Assembly (NCBI GenBank): GCA_963693285.1
Contig: OY848922.1
Location: 3,460,923-3,524,922 of the forward strand
Direction: 5' to 3'
Origin: Xestospongia muta
Taxonomy: Eukaryota > Porifera > Demospongiae > Haplosclerida > Petrosiidae
DNA: 64,000 nucleotides
The notes below the pieces were generated by a model. It saw only the letters and a list, made by a program, of their open reading frames with translations. It did not search any database and was not told the origin of the DNA. This document shows, in pieces, positions 50,656 through 62,400 of this stretch (positions within the stretch are counted from its first letter, which is position 1; each line of letters begins with the position of its first letter). The position numbers and the translations under genes were made by a program.

Positions 50656-52690
50656 AGATTAGAAATTAACCGTGAAAACTGGTTAAATAAGCTGATGTAA
50701 AGAGTTTAGTAAGTTTATCTGTCTTAAATATACTAATAAAGTAGTCTAAAAGGTTAAAACTCTAAAATAAAGAGTTTAGAGCTTTTTGAAAGTTAAAAAA
50801 GATTAGAAATTAACTGTGAAAACTGGTTAAATAAGCTGATCTAAAGAGTTTAGTAAGTTTATCTCTCTTAAATATTGTAATAAAGTAGTCTAAATAGGTT
50901 AAAACTCTAAAATAAAGAGTTTAGAGCTTTTTGAAAGTTAAAAAAGATATAGAAATTAACTGTGAAAACTGGTTAAATAAGCTGATCTAAAGAGTTTAGT
51001 AAGTTTATCTGTCTTAAATATACTAATAAAGTAGTCTAAATAGGTTAAAACTCTAAAATAATGAGTTTAGAGCTTTTTTAAAGGTAAAAAAGATTAGAAA
51101 TTAAGTGTAAAAACTGGTTAAACAGGCTGATGTAAAGAGTTTAGTAAGTTTATCTGTCTTAAATATACTAATAAAGTAGTCTAAATAGGTTAAAACTCTA
51201 AAATAAAGAGTTTAGAGCTTTTTGAAAGTTAAAAAAGATTAGATATTAACTGTGAAAACTGGTTAAATAAGCTGATCTAAAGAGTTTAGAAGTTTACCTG
51301 TCTTAATTATAGTAATAAAATTTTCTAAATACGTTAAAACTCTAAAATAAAGAGATTAGACCTTTTTGAAAGTTAAAAAAGATTAGAAATTAACTGTGAA
51401 AACTGGTTAAATAAGCTGATCTAAAGAGTTTAGTAAGTTTATCTTTCTTAAATATACTAATAAAGTAGTCTAAATAGGTTAAAACTCTAAAATAAAGAGT
51501 TTAGAGCTTTTTTAAATTAAAAAAGATTAGAAATTAACTGTGAAAACTGGTTAAATAAGCTGATCTAGAGAGTTTAGTAAGTTTATCTGTCTTAAATATA
51601 GTAATAAAGTGTTCTAAACACGTTAAAAATCTAAAATAAAGAGTTTAGAGCTTTTTGAAAGTTAAAAAAGATTAGAAATTAACTGTGAAATCTGGTTAAA
51701 TAAGCTGATCTAAACAGTTTAGTAAGTTTATCTGTCTTAAATATACTAATAAAGTAGTCTAAATAGGTAAAAACTCTAAAATAAAGAGTTTAGAGCCTTT
51801 TGAAAGTTAAAAAAAATTAGAAATTAAGTGTAAAAACTGGTTAAACAGGCTGATGTAAAGAGTTTAGTAAGTTTATCTGTCTTAAATATACTAATAAAGT
51901 AGTCTAAATAGGTTAAAACTCTAAAATAAAGAGTTTAGAGCTTTTTGAAAGTTAAAAAAGATTAGAAATTAAGTGTAAAAACTGGTTAAACAGGGTGATG
52001 TAAAGAGTTTAGTAAGTTTATCTGTCTTAAATATACTAATAAAGTAGTCTAAATAGGTTAAAACTCTAAAATAAAGAGTTTAGAGCCTTTTTAACGGTAA
52101 AAAAGATTAGAAATTAACTGTGAAAACTGGTTAAATAAGCTGATCTAAACAGTTTAGTAAGTTTATCTGTCTTAAATATACTAATAAAGTAGTCTAAATA
52201 GGTTAAAACTCTAAAATAAAGAGTTTAGAGCTTTTTAAAAGTTAAAAAAGATTAGAAATTAAGTGTAAAAACTGGTTATACAGGCTGATGTAAAGACTTT
52301 AGTAAGTTTATCTGTCTTAAATATACTAATAAAGTAGTCTAAATAGGTTAAAACTCTAACATAAAGAGTTTAGAGCTTTTTGAAAGCTAAAAAAGATTAG
52401 ATATTAAATGTGAAAACTGGTCAAATAAGCTGATCTAAAGAGTTTAGAAGTTTACCTGTCTTAAATATAGTAATAAAGTTTTCTAAATACGTTAAAACTC
52501 TAAAATGAAGAGATTAGACCTTTTTGAAAGTTTAAAAAGATTAGAAATTAACTGTGAAAACTGGTTAAATAAGCTGATCTAAAGAGTTTAGTAAGTTTAT
52601 CTTTCCTAAATATACTAATAAAGTAGTCTAAATAGGTTAAAACTCTAAAATAAAGGGTTTCGAGCTTTTTGAAAGTTAAAAAAATTAGAA
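50656..52690 (+). repeat. 8-monomer HOR resumed after the inserted block
   Basis: TTTACCTG is at 51,293 and 52,451 (1,158 bp), and GTTCTAAACACG is at 51,611, which is 318 bp after the first and 840 bp before the second. These are the spacings of the 44.9-48.6 kb array, so the cycle resumes in the same phase. The second cycle is incomplete: no GTTCTAAACACG follows 52,451, and the sequence changes to units with CTTCAATATACAAATAAAG near 52,750. That is the right edge of the 8-mer domain. Confidence 0.86.
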
Positions 52691-52699
52691 ATTAAGTGT

Positions 52700-55240
52700 G
52701 AAAACTGGTTAAATAAGCTGATCTAGAGAGTTTAGTAAGTTTATCTGTCTTCAATATACAAATAAAGTAGTCTAAATAGGTTAAAACTCTAAAATAAAGA
52801 GTTTAGAGCTTTTAGAAAGTTAAAAAAGATTAGAAATTAACTGTAAAAACTGGTTAAATAAGCTGATATAAAGATTTTAGTAAGTTTATCTGTCTTAAAT
52901 ATACAAATAAAGTAGTCTAAATAGGTTAAACCCCTAAAATAAAGAGTTTAGAGCTTTTTTAAAGCTAAAAAAGATTGGAAAATAACTGTGAAAACTGGTT
53001 AAAATGCTGATCTAAAGAGTTTAGTAAGTTTATCTGTCTTAAATATACTAATAAAGTAGTCTAAATAGGTTAAACCTCTAAAATAAAGAGTTTAGAGCTT
53101 TTGAAAGTTAAAAAAGAGTAGAAATTAACTGTGAAAACTGGTTAAATAAGCTGATCTAAAGAGTTTAGTAAGTTTATCTATTTTAAATATATAAATAAAG
53201 TAGTCTAAATAGGTTAAAACTCTAAAATAAAGAGTTTAGAGCTTTTTGAAAGTTAAAAAAGATTAGAAATTAACTGTGAAAACTGGTTAAATAAGCTGAT
53301 CTAAAGAGTTTAGTAAGTTTATCTCTCTTAAATATACTAATAAAGTAGTCTAAATAGGTTAAAACTCTAAAATAAAGAGTTTAGAGCTTTTTGAAAGTTA
53401 AAAAAGATTAGAAATTAACTGTGAAAACTGGTTAAATAAGCTGATCTAAAGAGTTTAGTAAGTTTATCTCTCTTAAATATACTAATAAAGTAGTCTAAAT
53501 AGGTTAAAACTCTAAAATAAAGAGTTTAGAGCTTTTTGAAAGTTAAAAAAGATTAGAAATTAAGTGTAAAAACTAGTTAAATAAGCTGATCTAAAGAGTT
53601 TAGTAAGTTTATCTGTCTTAAATATACTAATAAAGTAGTCTAAATAGGTTAAAACTCTAAAATAAAGAGTTTAGAGCTTTTTGAAAGTTAAAAAAGATTA
53701 GAAATTAACTGTGAAACCTGGTTAAATAAGCTGATCTAAACAGTTTAGTAAGTTTCTCTGTCTTAAATATACTAATGAAGTAGTCTAAATAGGTTAAAAC
53801 TCTAAAATAAAGAGTTTAGAGCTTTTTTAAAGGTAAAAAAGATTAGAAATTAACTGTGAAAACTGGTTAAATAAGCTGATCTAAAGAGTTTAGTGAGTTT
53901 ATCTGTCTTAAATATACTAATAAAGTAGTCTAAATAGGTTAAAAATCTAAAATAAAGAGTTTAGAGCTTTTACAAAGTTAAAAAAGATTAGAAATTAACT
54001 GTGAAAACTGGTTAAATAAGCTGATGTAAAGAGTTTAGTAAGTTTATCTCTCTTAAATATTGTAATAAAGTAGTCTAAATAGGTTAAAACTCTAAAATAA
54101 AGAGTTTAGAGCTTTTAGAAAGTTAAAAAAGATTAGAAATTAACTGTGAAAACTGGTTAAATAAGCTGATCTAAAGAGTTTAGTAAGTTTATCTGTCTTA
54201 AATATACCAATGAAGTAGTCTAAATAGGTTAAAACTCTAAAATAAAGAGTTTAGAGCTTTTTTAAAGGTAAAAAAGATTAGAAATTAACTGTGAAAACTG
54301 GTTAAATAAGCTGATCTAAAGAGTTTAGTAAGTTTATCTGTCTTAAATATACTAATAAAGTAGTCTAAATAGGTTAAAACTCTAAAATAAAGAGTTTAGA
54401 GCTTTTACAAAGTTAAAAAAGATCAGAAATTAACTGTGAAAACTGGTTAAATAAGCTGTTTTAAAGAGTTTAGTAAGTTTATCTGTCTTAAATATACTAA
54501 TAAAGTAGTCTAAATAGGTTAAAACTCTAAAATAAAGAGTTTAGAGCTTTTAGAAAGTTAAAAAAGATTAGAAATTAACTGTGAAAACTGGTTAAATAAG
54601 CTGATCTAAAGAGTTTAGTAAGTTTATCTTTCTTAAATATACTAATAAAGTAGTCTAAATAGGTTAAAACTCTAAAATAAAGAGTTTAGAGCTTTTTGAA
54701 AGTTAAAAAAGATTAGAAATTAACTGTGAAAACTGGTTAAATAAGCTGATCTAGAGAGTTTAGTAAGTTTATCTGTCTTAAATATACAAATAAAGTAGTC
54801 TAAATAGGTTAAAACTCTAAAATAAAGAGTTTAGAGCTTTTAGAAAGTTAAAAAAGATTAGAAAGTAACTGTAAAAACTGGTTAAATAAGCTGATCTAAA
54901 GATTTTAGTAAGTTTATCTGTCTTAAATATACAAATAAAGTAGTCTAAATAGGTTAAACCCCTAAAAGAAAGAGTTTAGAGCTTTTTTAAAGCTAAAAAA
55001 GATTGGAAAATAACTGTGAAAACTGGTTAAAAATGCTGATCTCAATAGTTTAGTAAGTTTATCTGTCTTAAATATACTAATAAAGTAGTCTAAATAGGTT
55101 AAACCTCTAAAATAAAGATTTTAGAGCTTTTGAAAGTTAAAAAAGATTAGAAATTAACTGTGAAAACTGGTTAAATAAGCTGATCTAAAGAGTTTACTAA
55201 GTTTATCTATTTTAAATATACTGATAAAGTAGTCTAAATA
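52700..55240 (+). repeat. Another 14-monomer duplication (2,028-2,029 bp)
   Basis: GATTGGAAAATAACTG is at 52,973 and 55,001 (2,028 bp). AAAATGCTGATCT is at 53,001 and 55,030 (2,029 bp). CTATTTTAAATATA is found near 53,179 and 55,208. The paired units also share AACCCCTAAAA and the shortened GAGCTTTTGAAAG. The first copy is about 52.75-53.2 kb and the second about 54.78-55.24 kb, with intervening units closer to consensus. This is the third separate domain with a 14-unit period. Confidence 0.82.
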
Positions 55241-57800
55241 GGTTAAAACTCTAAAATAAAGAGTTTAGAGCATTTTGAAAGTTAAAAAAGATTAGAAATT
55301 AACTGTGAAAACTGGTTAAATAAGCTGATCTAAAGAGTTTAGTAAGTTTATCTCTCTTAAATATACTAATAAAGTAGTCTAAATAGGTTAAAACTCTAAA
55401 ATAAAGAGTTTAGAGCCTTTTTAACGGTAAAAAAGATTAGAAATTAACTGTGAAAACAGGTTAAATAAACTGATCTAAAGAGTTTAGTAAGTTTATCTCT
55501 CTTAAATATACTAATAAAGTAGTCTAAATAGGTTAAAACTCTAAAATAAAGAGTTTAGAGCTTTTTGAAAGTTAAAAAAGATTAGAAATTAACTGTGAAA
55601 ACTGGTGAAATAAGCTGATCTAAACAGTTTAGTAAGTTTATCTTTCTTAAATATACTAATGAAGTAGTCTAAATAGGTTAAAACTCTAAAATAAAGAGTT
55701 TAGTGCTTTTAGGAAGTTAAAAAAGATTAGAAATTAACTGTGAAAACTGGTTAAATAAGCTGATGTAAAGAGTTTAGTAAGTTTATCTCTCTTAAATATT
55801 GTAATAAAGTAGTCTAAATAGGTTAAAACTCCAAAATAAAGAGTTTAGAGCTTTTTGAAAGTTAAAAAAGATTAGAAATTAACTGTGAAAACTGGTTAAA
55901 TAAGCTGATGTAAAGAGTTTAGTAAGTTTATCTGTCTTAAATATATACCAATGAAGTAGTCTAAATAGGTTAAAACTCTAAAATTAAGAGTTTAGAGCTT
56001 TTTAAAGGTAAAAAAGATTAGAAATTAACTGTGAAAACTGGTTAAATAAGCTGATCTAAAGAGTTTAGTGAGTTTATCTGTCTTAAATATACTAATAAAG
56101 TCGTCTAAATAGGTTAAAACTCTAAAATAAAGAGTTTAGAGCTTTTACAAAGTTAAAAAAGATTAGAAATTAACTGTGAAAACTGGTTAAATAAGCTGAT
56201 GTAAAGAGTTTAGTAAGTTTATCTGTCTTAAAAATACTAATAAAGTAGTCTAAATAGGTTAAAACTCTAAAATAAAGAGTTTAGAGCTTTTAGAAAGTTA
56301 AAAAAGATTAGAAATTAACTGTGAAAACTGGTTAAATAAGCTGATCTAAAGAGTTTAGTAAGTTTATCTGTCTTAAATATACTAATAAAGTAGTCTAAAT
56401 AGGTTAAAACTCTAAAATAAAGAGTTTAGAGCTTTTTGAAAGTTAAAAAAGATTAGAAATTAACTGTCAAATCTAGTTAAATAGCTGATCTAAAGACTTT
56501 AGTAAGTTTATCGTCTTAAATATTCTAATAAAGTAGTCTAAATAGGTTAAAACTCTAAAATAAAGACTTTAGAGCTTTTTGAAAGTTAAAAATGATTAGA
56601 AATTAACTTAAAAACTGGTTATATAAGCTGATCTAAAGAGTTTAGTAAGTTTATCTGCCTTAAATATACTAATAAAGTAGTCTAAATAGGTTAAAACTCT
56701 GAAATAAAGAGTTTAGAGCTTTTTGAAAGTTAAAAAAAGATTAAAATTAACCGTGAAAACTGGTTAAATAAGCTGATCTAAAGAGTTTAGTAAGTTTATC
56801 TCTCTTAAATATTGTAATAAAGTAGTCTAAATACGTTAAAACTCTAAAATAAAGAGTTTAGAGCTTTTTGAAAGTTAAAAAAGATTAGAAATTAACTGTG
56901 AAAACTGGTTAAATAAGCTGATCTAAAGAGTTTAGTAAGTTTATCTGTCTTAAATATACTAATAAAGTAGTCTAAATAGGTTAAAACTCTAAAATAAAGA
57001 GTTTAGAGCTTTTAGAAAGTTAAAAAAGATTAGAAATTAAGTGTGAAAACTGGTTAAATAAGCTGATCTAAAGAGTTTAGTAAGTTTATCTGTCTTAAAT
57101 ATACTAATAAAGTAGTCTAAATAGGTTAAAACTCTAAAATAAAGAGTTTAGAGCTTTTTGAAAGTTAAAAAAGATTAGAAATTAACTGTGAAAACTGGTT
57201 AAATAAGCTGATCTAAACAGTTTAATAAGTTTATCTGTCTTAAATATACTAATGAAGTAGTCTAAATAGGTTAAAACTCTAAAATAAAGAGTTTAGAGCT
57301 TTTAGAAAGTTAAAAAAGATTAGAAAATAAACTGTGAAAACTGGTTAAATAAGCTGATCTAAAGAGTTTAGTAAGTTTATCTGTCTTAAATATACTAATA
57401 AACTAGTCTAAATAGGTTAAAACTCTAAAACAAAGAGTTTAGAGCTTTTTTAAAGGTAAAAAAGATTAGAAATTAATTGTGAAAACTGGTTAAATAAGCT
57501 GATCTAAAGAGTTTAGTAAGTTTATCTGTCTTAAATATACTAATAAAGTAGTCTAAATAGGTTAAAACTCTAAAATAAAGAGTTTAGAGCTTTTAAAAAG
57601 TTAAAAAAGATTAGAAATTAACTGTGAAAACTGGTTAAATAAGCTGATCTAAAGAGTTTAGTAAGTTTATCTGTCTTAAATATACCAATGAAGTAGTCTA
57701 AATAGGTTAAAACTCTAAAATAAAGAGTTTAGAGCTTTTTTAAAGGTAAAAAAGATTAGAAATTAACAGTGAAAACTGGTTAAATAAGCTGATTTAAGAG
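53700..57800 (+). repeat. 12-monomer spacing (~1,740 bp)
   Basis: TACCAATGAAG is at 54,205, 55,946 and 57,683, giving steps of 1,741 and 1,737 bp (12 units). The middle copy has a 2-bp expansion (ATATATACC). Each is followed by a unit tail reading TTTAAAGGTAAAAAAG. AACAGTTTA followed by AATGAAG occurs near 53,731, 55,624 and 57,217, and TATTGTAATAAAG near 54,060, 55,800 and 56,814, so the order is partly scrambled. This period overlaps the second copy of the preceding 14-unit duplication. Confidence 0.72.
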
Positions 57801-59376
57801 TTTAGTAAGTTTATCTGTCTTAAATATACTAATAAAGTAGTCTAAATAGGTTAAAACTCTAAAATAAAGAGTTTAGAGCTTTTAGAAAGTTAAAAAAGAT
57901 TAGAAATTAACTGTGAAAACTGGTTAAATAAGCTGATCTAAAGAGTTTAGTAAGTTTATCTGTCTTAAATATACTAATAAAGTAGTCTAAATAGGTTAAA
58001 ACTCTAAAATAAAGAGTTTAGAGCTTTTTGAAAGTTAAAAAAGATTAGAAATTAACTGTGAAAACTGGTTAAATAAGCTGATCTAAAGAGTTTAGTAATT
58101 TTATCTGTCTTAAATATACTAATAAAGTAGTCTAAATAGGTTAAAACTCAAAAATAAAGAGATTAGAGCTTTTTGAAACTTAAAAAAGATTAGAAATTAA
58201 CTGTGAAAACTGGTTAAATAAGCTGATCTAAAGAGTTTAGTAAGTTTACCTCTCTTAAATATACTAATAAAGTAGTCTAAATAGGTTAAACCTCTAAAAT
58301 AAAGAGTTTAGAGCTTTTTTAAAGGTAAAAAGATTAGAAATTAACTGTGAAAACTGGTTAAATAAGCTGATCTAAAGAGTTTAGTAAGTTTATCTGTCTT
58401 AAATATACTAATAAAGTAGTCTAAATAGGTTAAAACTCTAAAATAAAGAGTTTAGAGCTTTTTGAAAGTTAAAAAAGAATAGAAATTAAATGTAAAGCTG
58501 GTTTAATAAGCTGATCTAAAGAGTTTGATAAGTTTATCTGTCTTAAATATACTAATAAAGTAGTCTAAATAGGTTAAAACTCTAAAATAAAGACTTTAGA
58601 GCTTTTTGAAAGTTAAAAAAGATTAGAAATTAACTGTGAAAACTGGTTAAATAAGCCGATCTAAAGAGTTTAGTAAGTTTATCTCTCTTAAATATACTAA
58701 TAAAGTAGTCTAAATAGGTTAAAACTCTAAAATAAAGACTTTAGAGCTTTTAGAAAGTTAAAAAGATTAGAAATTAACTGTGAAAACTGGTTAAATAAGC
58801 TGATCTAAAGAGTTTAGTAAGTTTATCTGTCTTAAATATACTAACAAAGTAGTCTAAATAGGTTAAAACTCGAAAGTAAAGAGTTTAGAGCTTTTAGAAA
58901 GTTAAAAAAGATTAGAAATTAACTGTGAAAACTGGTTAAATAAGCTGATCTAAAGAGTTTAGTAAGTTTATCTCTCTTAAATATACTAATAAAGTAGTCT
59001 AAATAGGTTAAAACTCTAAAATAAAGAATTTAGAGCTTTTAGAAAGTTAAAAAGATTAGAAATTAACTGTGAAAACTGGTTAAATAAGCTGATCTAAAGA
59101 GTTTAGTAAGTTTATCTGTCTTAAATATACTAATAAAGTAGTCTAAATAGGTTAAAACTCTAAAATAAAGAATTTAGAGTTTTTTGAAAGTTATAAAACA
59201 TTAGAAATTAACTGTGAAAACTGGTTAAATAAGCTGATCTAAAGAGTTTAGTAAGTTTCTCTCTCTTAAATATACTAATAAAGTAGTCTAAATAGGTTAA
59301 AACTCTAAAATAAAGAGTTTAGACCTTTTTGAAAGTTAAAAAAGATTAGAAATTAACTGTGAAAACTGGTTAAATA

Positions 59377-59384
59377 AGCTGATC
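59377..59384 (+). other. AGCT/GATC sites: diagnostic restriction pattern in the monomer
   Basis: AGCT at 59377-59380 is immediately followed by GATC at 59381-59384; a second AGCT is at 59468-59471. AluI would therefore give about 91- and 54-bp fragments from nearly every unit. GATC is present in units with GATCTAAAG and lost in those with GATGTAAAG, so a GATC-cutting enzyme would leave a multimer ladder reflecting the HOR order rather than a uniform monomer band. GATG units are frequent in 0-33 kb and rarer to the right. Confidence 0.7.
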
Positions 59385-59421
59385 TAAAGAGTTTAGTAAG
59401 TTTATCTGTCTTAAATATACT

Positions 59422-59459
59422 AATAAAGTAGTCTAAATAGGTTAAAACTCTAAAATAAA
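59422..59459 (+). other. Two AATAAA hexamers per monomer
   Basis: AATAAA occurs at 59422-59427 and 59454-59459 of the reference unit, and in most other units. In an expressed satellite these could act as poly(A) signals on the plus strand, so any transcript entering from the left would meet nearly 900 potential sites. In sequence this AT-rich the hexamers may simply be compositional. No promoter is recognisable. Confidence 0.4.
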
Positions 59460-59469
59460 GAGTTTAGAG
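59445..59469 (+). repeat. Two overlapping inverted repeats in the second half of the monomer
   Basis: AAACTCT (59445-59451) is the exact reverse complement of AGAGTTT (59459-59465), with a 7-base loop. CTCTAAA (59448-59454) is the exact reverse complement of TTTAGAG (59463-59469), with an 8-base loop. The two stems share bases, so only one can form at a time. They recur in most of the ~442 units. Variants such as AAACTCC with AAATTAA, common in 0.5-7 kb, or AAAATCT weaken the tip of a stem, and I saw no compensating changes. The dyad may therefore be a relic of sequence composition rather than a conserved structure. Confidence 0.7.
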
Positions 59470-62400
59470 CTTTTTGAAAGTTAAAAAAGATTAGAAATTA
59501 ACTGTGAAAACTGGTTAAATAAGCTGATCTAAAGAGTTTAGTAATTTTATCTGTCTTAAATATACTAATAAAGTAGTCTAAATAGGTTAAAACTCAAAAA
59601 TAAAGAGATTAGAGCTTTTTGAAACTTAAAAAAGATTAGAAATTAACTGTGAAAACTGGTTAAATAAGCTGATCTAAAGAGTTTAGTAAGTTTATCTCTC
59701 TTAAATATACTAATAAAGTAGTCTAAATAGGTTAAAACTCTAAAATAAAGAGTTTAGAGCTTTTTTAAAGGTAAAAAGATTAGAAATTAACTGTGAAAAC
59801 TGGTTAAATAAGCTGATCTAAAGACTTTAGTAAGTTTATCTGTTTTAAATATACTAATAAAGTAGTCTAAATAGGTTAAAACTCTAAAATAAAGAGTTTA
59901 GAGCTTTTTGAAAGTTAAAAAAGATTAGAAATTAAATGTAAACTGGTTAAATAAGCTGATCTAAAGAGTTTAGTAAGTTTATCTGTCTTAAATATACTAA
60001 TAAAGTAGTCTAAATAGGTTAAAACTCTAAAATAAAGAGTTTAGAGCTTTTTGAAAAGTTAAAAAAGATTAGAAATTAACTGTGAAAACTGGTTAAATAA
60101 GCTGATCTAAAGAGTTTAATAAGTTTATCTGTCTTAAATATACTAATAAAGAAGTCTAAATAGGTTAAAACTCTAAAATAAAGAGTTTAGAGCTTTTTGA
60201 AAGTTAAAAAAGATTAGAAATTAACTGTGAAAACTGGTTAAATAAGCTGATCTAAACAGTTTAACAAGTTTATCAGTCTTAAATATACTAATAAAGTAGT
60301 CTAAATAGGTTAAAACTCTAAAATAAAGAGTTTAGAGCTTTTTGAAAGTTAAAAAAATTAGAAATTAACTGTGAAAACTGGTTAAATAAGCTGATCTAAA
60401 GAGTTTAGTAAGTTTATCTCTCTTAAATATACTAATAAAGTAGTCTAAATAGGTTAAAACTCTAAAATAAAGAGTTTAGAGCTTTTTGAAAGTTAAAAAA
60501 GATTAGAAATTAACTGTGAAAACTGGTTAAATAAGCTGATCTAACGAGTTTAGTAAGTTTATCTCTCTTAAATATACTAATAAAGTAGTCTAAATAGGTT
60601 AAAACTCTAAAATAAAGAGTTTAGAGCTTTTTGAAAGTTAAAAAAGATTAGAAATTAACTGTGAAAACTGGTTAAATAAACTGATCTAAAGAGTTTAGTA
60701 AGTTTATCTGTTTTAAATATAGTAATAAAGTAGTCTAAATAGGTTAAAACTCTAAAATAAAGAGTTTAGAGCTTTTTGAAAGTTAAAAAAGATTAGAAAT
60801 TAAATGTAAAAACTGGTTAAATAAGCTGATCTAAAGAGTTTAGTAAGTTTATCTGTCTTAAATATACTAATAAAGTAGTCTAAATAGGTTAAAACTCTAA
60901 AATAAAGAGTTTAGAGCTTTTTGAAAGTTAAAAAAGATTAGAAATTAACTGTGAAAACTGGTTAAATAAGCTGATCTAAACAGTTTAACAAGTTTATCTG
61001 TCTTAAATATACTAATAAAGTAGTCTAAATAGGTTAAAACTCTAAAATAAAGAGTTTAGAGCTTTTTGAAAGTTAAAAAAATTAGAAATTAACTGTGAAG
61101 ACTGGTTAAATAAGCTGATCTAAAGAGTTTAGTAAGTTTATCTGTCTTAAATACACTAATAAAGTAGTCTAAATAGGTTAAAACTCTAAAATAAAAAGAT
61201 TAGAGCTTTTAGAAAGTTAAAAAAGTTTAGAAATTAAGTGTAAAAACTGGTTAAATAAGCTGATGTAAAGAGTTTACTAAGTTTATCTCTCTTAAATATA
61301 CTAATAAAGTAGTCTAAATAGGTTAAAACTCTAAAAAAAGAGTTTAGAGCTTTTTTAAAGGTGAAAAGATTAGAAATTAATTGTGAAAACTGGTTAAATA
61401 AGCTGATCTAAAGAGTTTAGTAAGTTTATCTGTTTTAAATATACTAATAAAGTAGTCTAAATAGGTTAAAACTCTAAAATAAAGAGTTTAGAGCTTTTTG
61501 AAAAGTTAAAAAAGATTAGAAATTAACTGTGAAAACTGGTTAAATAAGCTGATCTAAAGAGTTTAATAAGTTTATCTGTCTTAAATATACTAATAAAGTA
61601 GTCTAAATAGGTGAAAACTCTAAAATAAAGAGTTTAGAGCTTTTTGAAAGTTAAAAAAGATTAGAAATTAACTGTGAAAACTGGTTAAATAAGCTGATCT
61701 AAACAGTTTAACAAGTTTATCTGTCTTAAATATACTAATAAAGTAGTCTAAATAGGTTAAAACTCTAAAATAAAGAGTTTAGAGCTTTTAGAAAGTTAAA
61801 AAATTAGAAATTAACTGTGAAAACTGGTTAAATAAGCTGATATAAAGAGTTTAGTAAGTTTATCTATCTTAAATATACTAATAAAGTAGTCTAAATAGGT
61901 TAAAACTCTAAAATAAAGAGTTTAGAGCTTTTTGAAAGTTAAAAAAGATTAGAAATTAACTGTGAAAACTGGTTAAATAAGCTGATCTAAAGAGTTTAGT
62001 AAGTTTATCTCTCTTAAATATACTAATAAAGTAGTCTAAATAGGTTAAAACTCTAAAATAAAGAGTTTAGAGCTTTTTGAAAGTTAAAAAAGATTAGAAA
62101 TTAACTGTGAAAACTGGTTAAATAAACTGATCTAAAGAGTTTAGTAAGTTTATCTGTTTTAAATATAGTAATAAAGTAGTCTAAATAGGTTAAAACTCTA
62201 AAATAAAGAGTTTAGAGCTTTTTGAAAGTTAAAAAAGATTAGAAATTAAATGTAAAAACTGGTTAAATAAGCTGATCTAAAGAGTTTAGTAAGTTTATCT
62301 GTCTTAAATATACTAATAAAGTAGTCTAAATAGGTTAAAACTCTAAAATAAAGAGTTTAGAGCTTTTTGAAAGTTAAAAAAGATTAGAAATTAACTGTGA

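Larger units (their letters stand above)
59368..59467 (+). repeat. Internal half-repeat: monomer looks like an ancient dimer of ~72 bp
   Basis: Two motifs occur twice within the unit at half-unit spacing. GGTTAAA is at 59368-59374 and 59440-59446 (72 bp apart). TAAAGAGTTTAG is at 59385-59396 and 59456-59467 (71 bp apart). Between and outside these anchors the two halves align only loosely, for example CTGG before the first GGTTAAA against ATAGG at the second. The simplest reading is an older ~72-bp unit that duplicated, diverged, and then amplified as a 145-bp dimer. The two exact matches are seen; the history is inferred. Confidence 0.7.
59346..59490 (+). repeat. Reference monomer (exact consensus copy, 145 bp)
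   Basis: This copy equals the consensus I derived by eye and serves as a ruler. Numbering starts at TTAGAAATTA and ends at AAAAAAGA. Landmarks by monomer position are: CTGTGAAAA at 12-20, GGTTAAA at 23-29, AGCT at 32-35, GATC at 36-39, TAAAGAGTTTAG at 40-51, a second GGTTAAA at 95-101, a second TAAAGAGTTTAG at 111-122, a second AGCT at 123-126, and a run of six or seven A near 138-143. The main variable sites are 12-17 (CTGTGA or GTGTAA), 39 (C or G), 63 (G or C in CTGTCTT/CTCTCTT), and 129-131 (TTGAAAG or TAGAAAG). The length, 145 bp, is close to the 147 bp wrapped by one nucleosome core. Confidence 0.95.
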
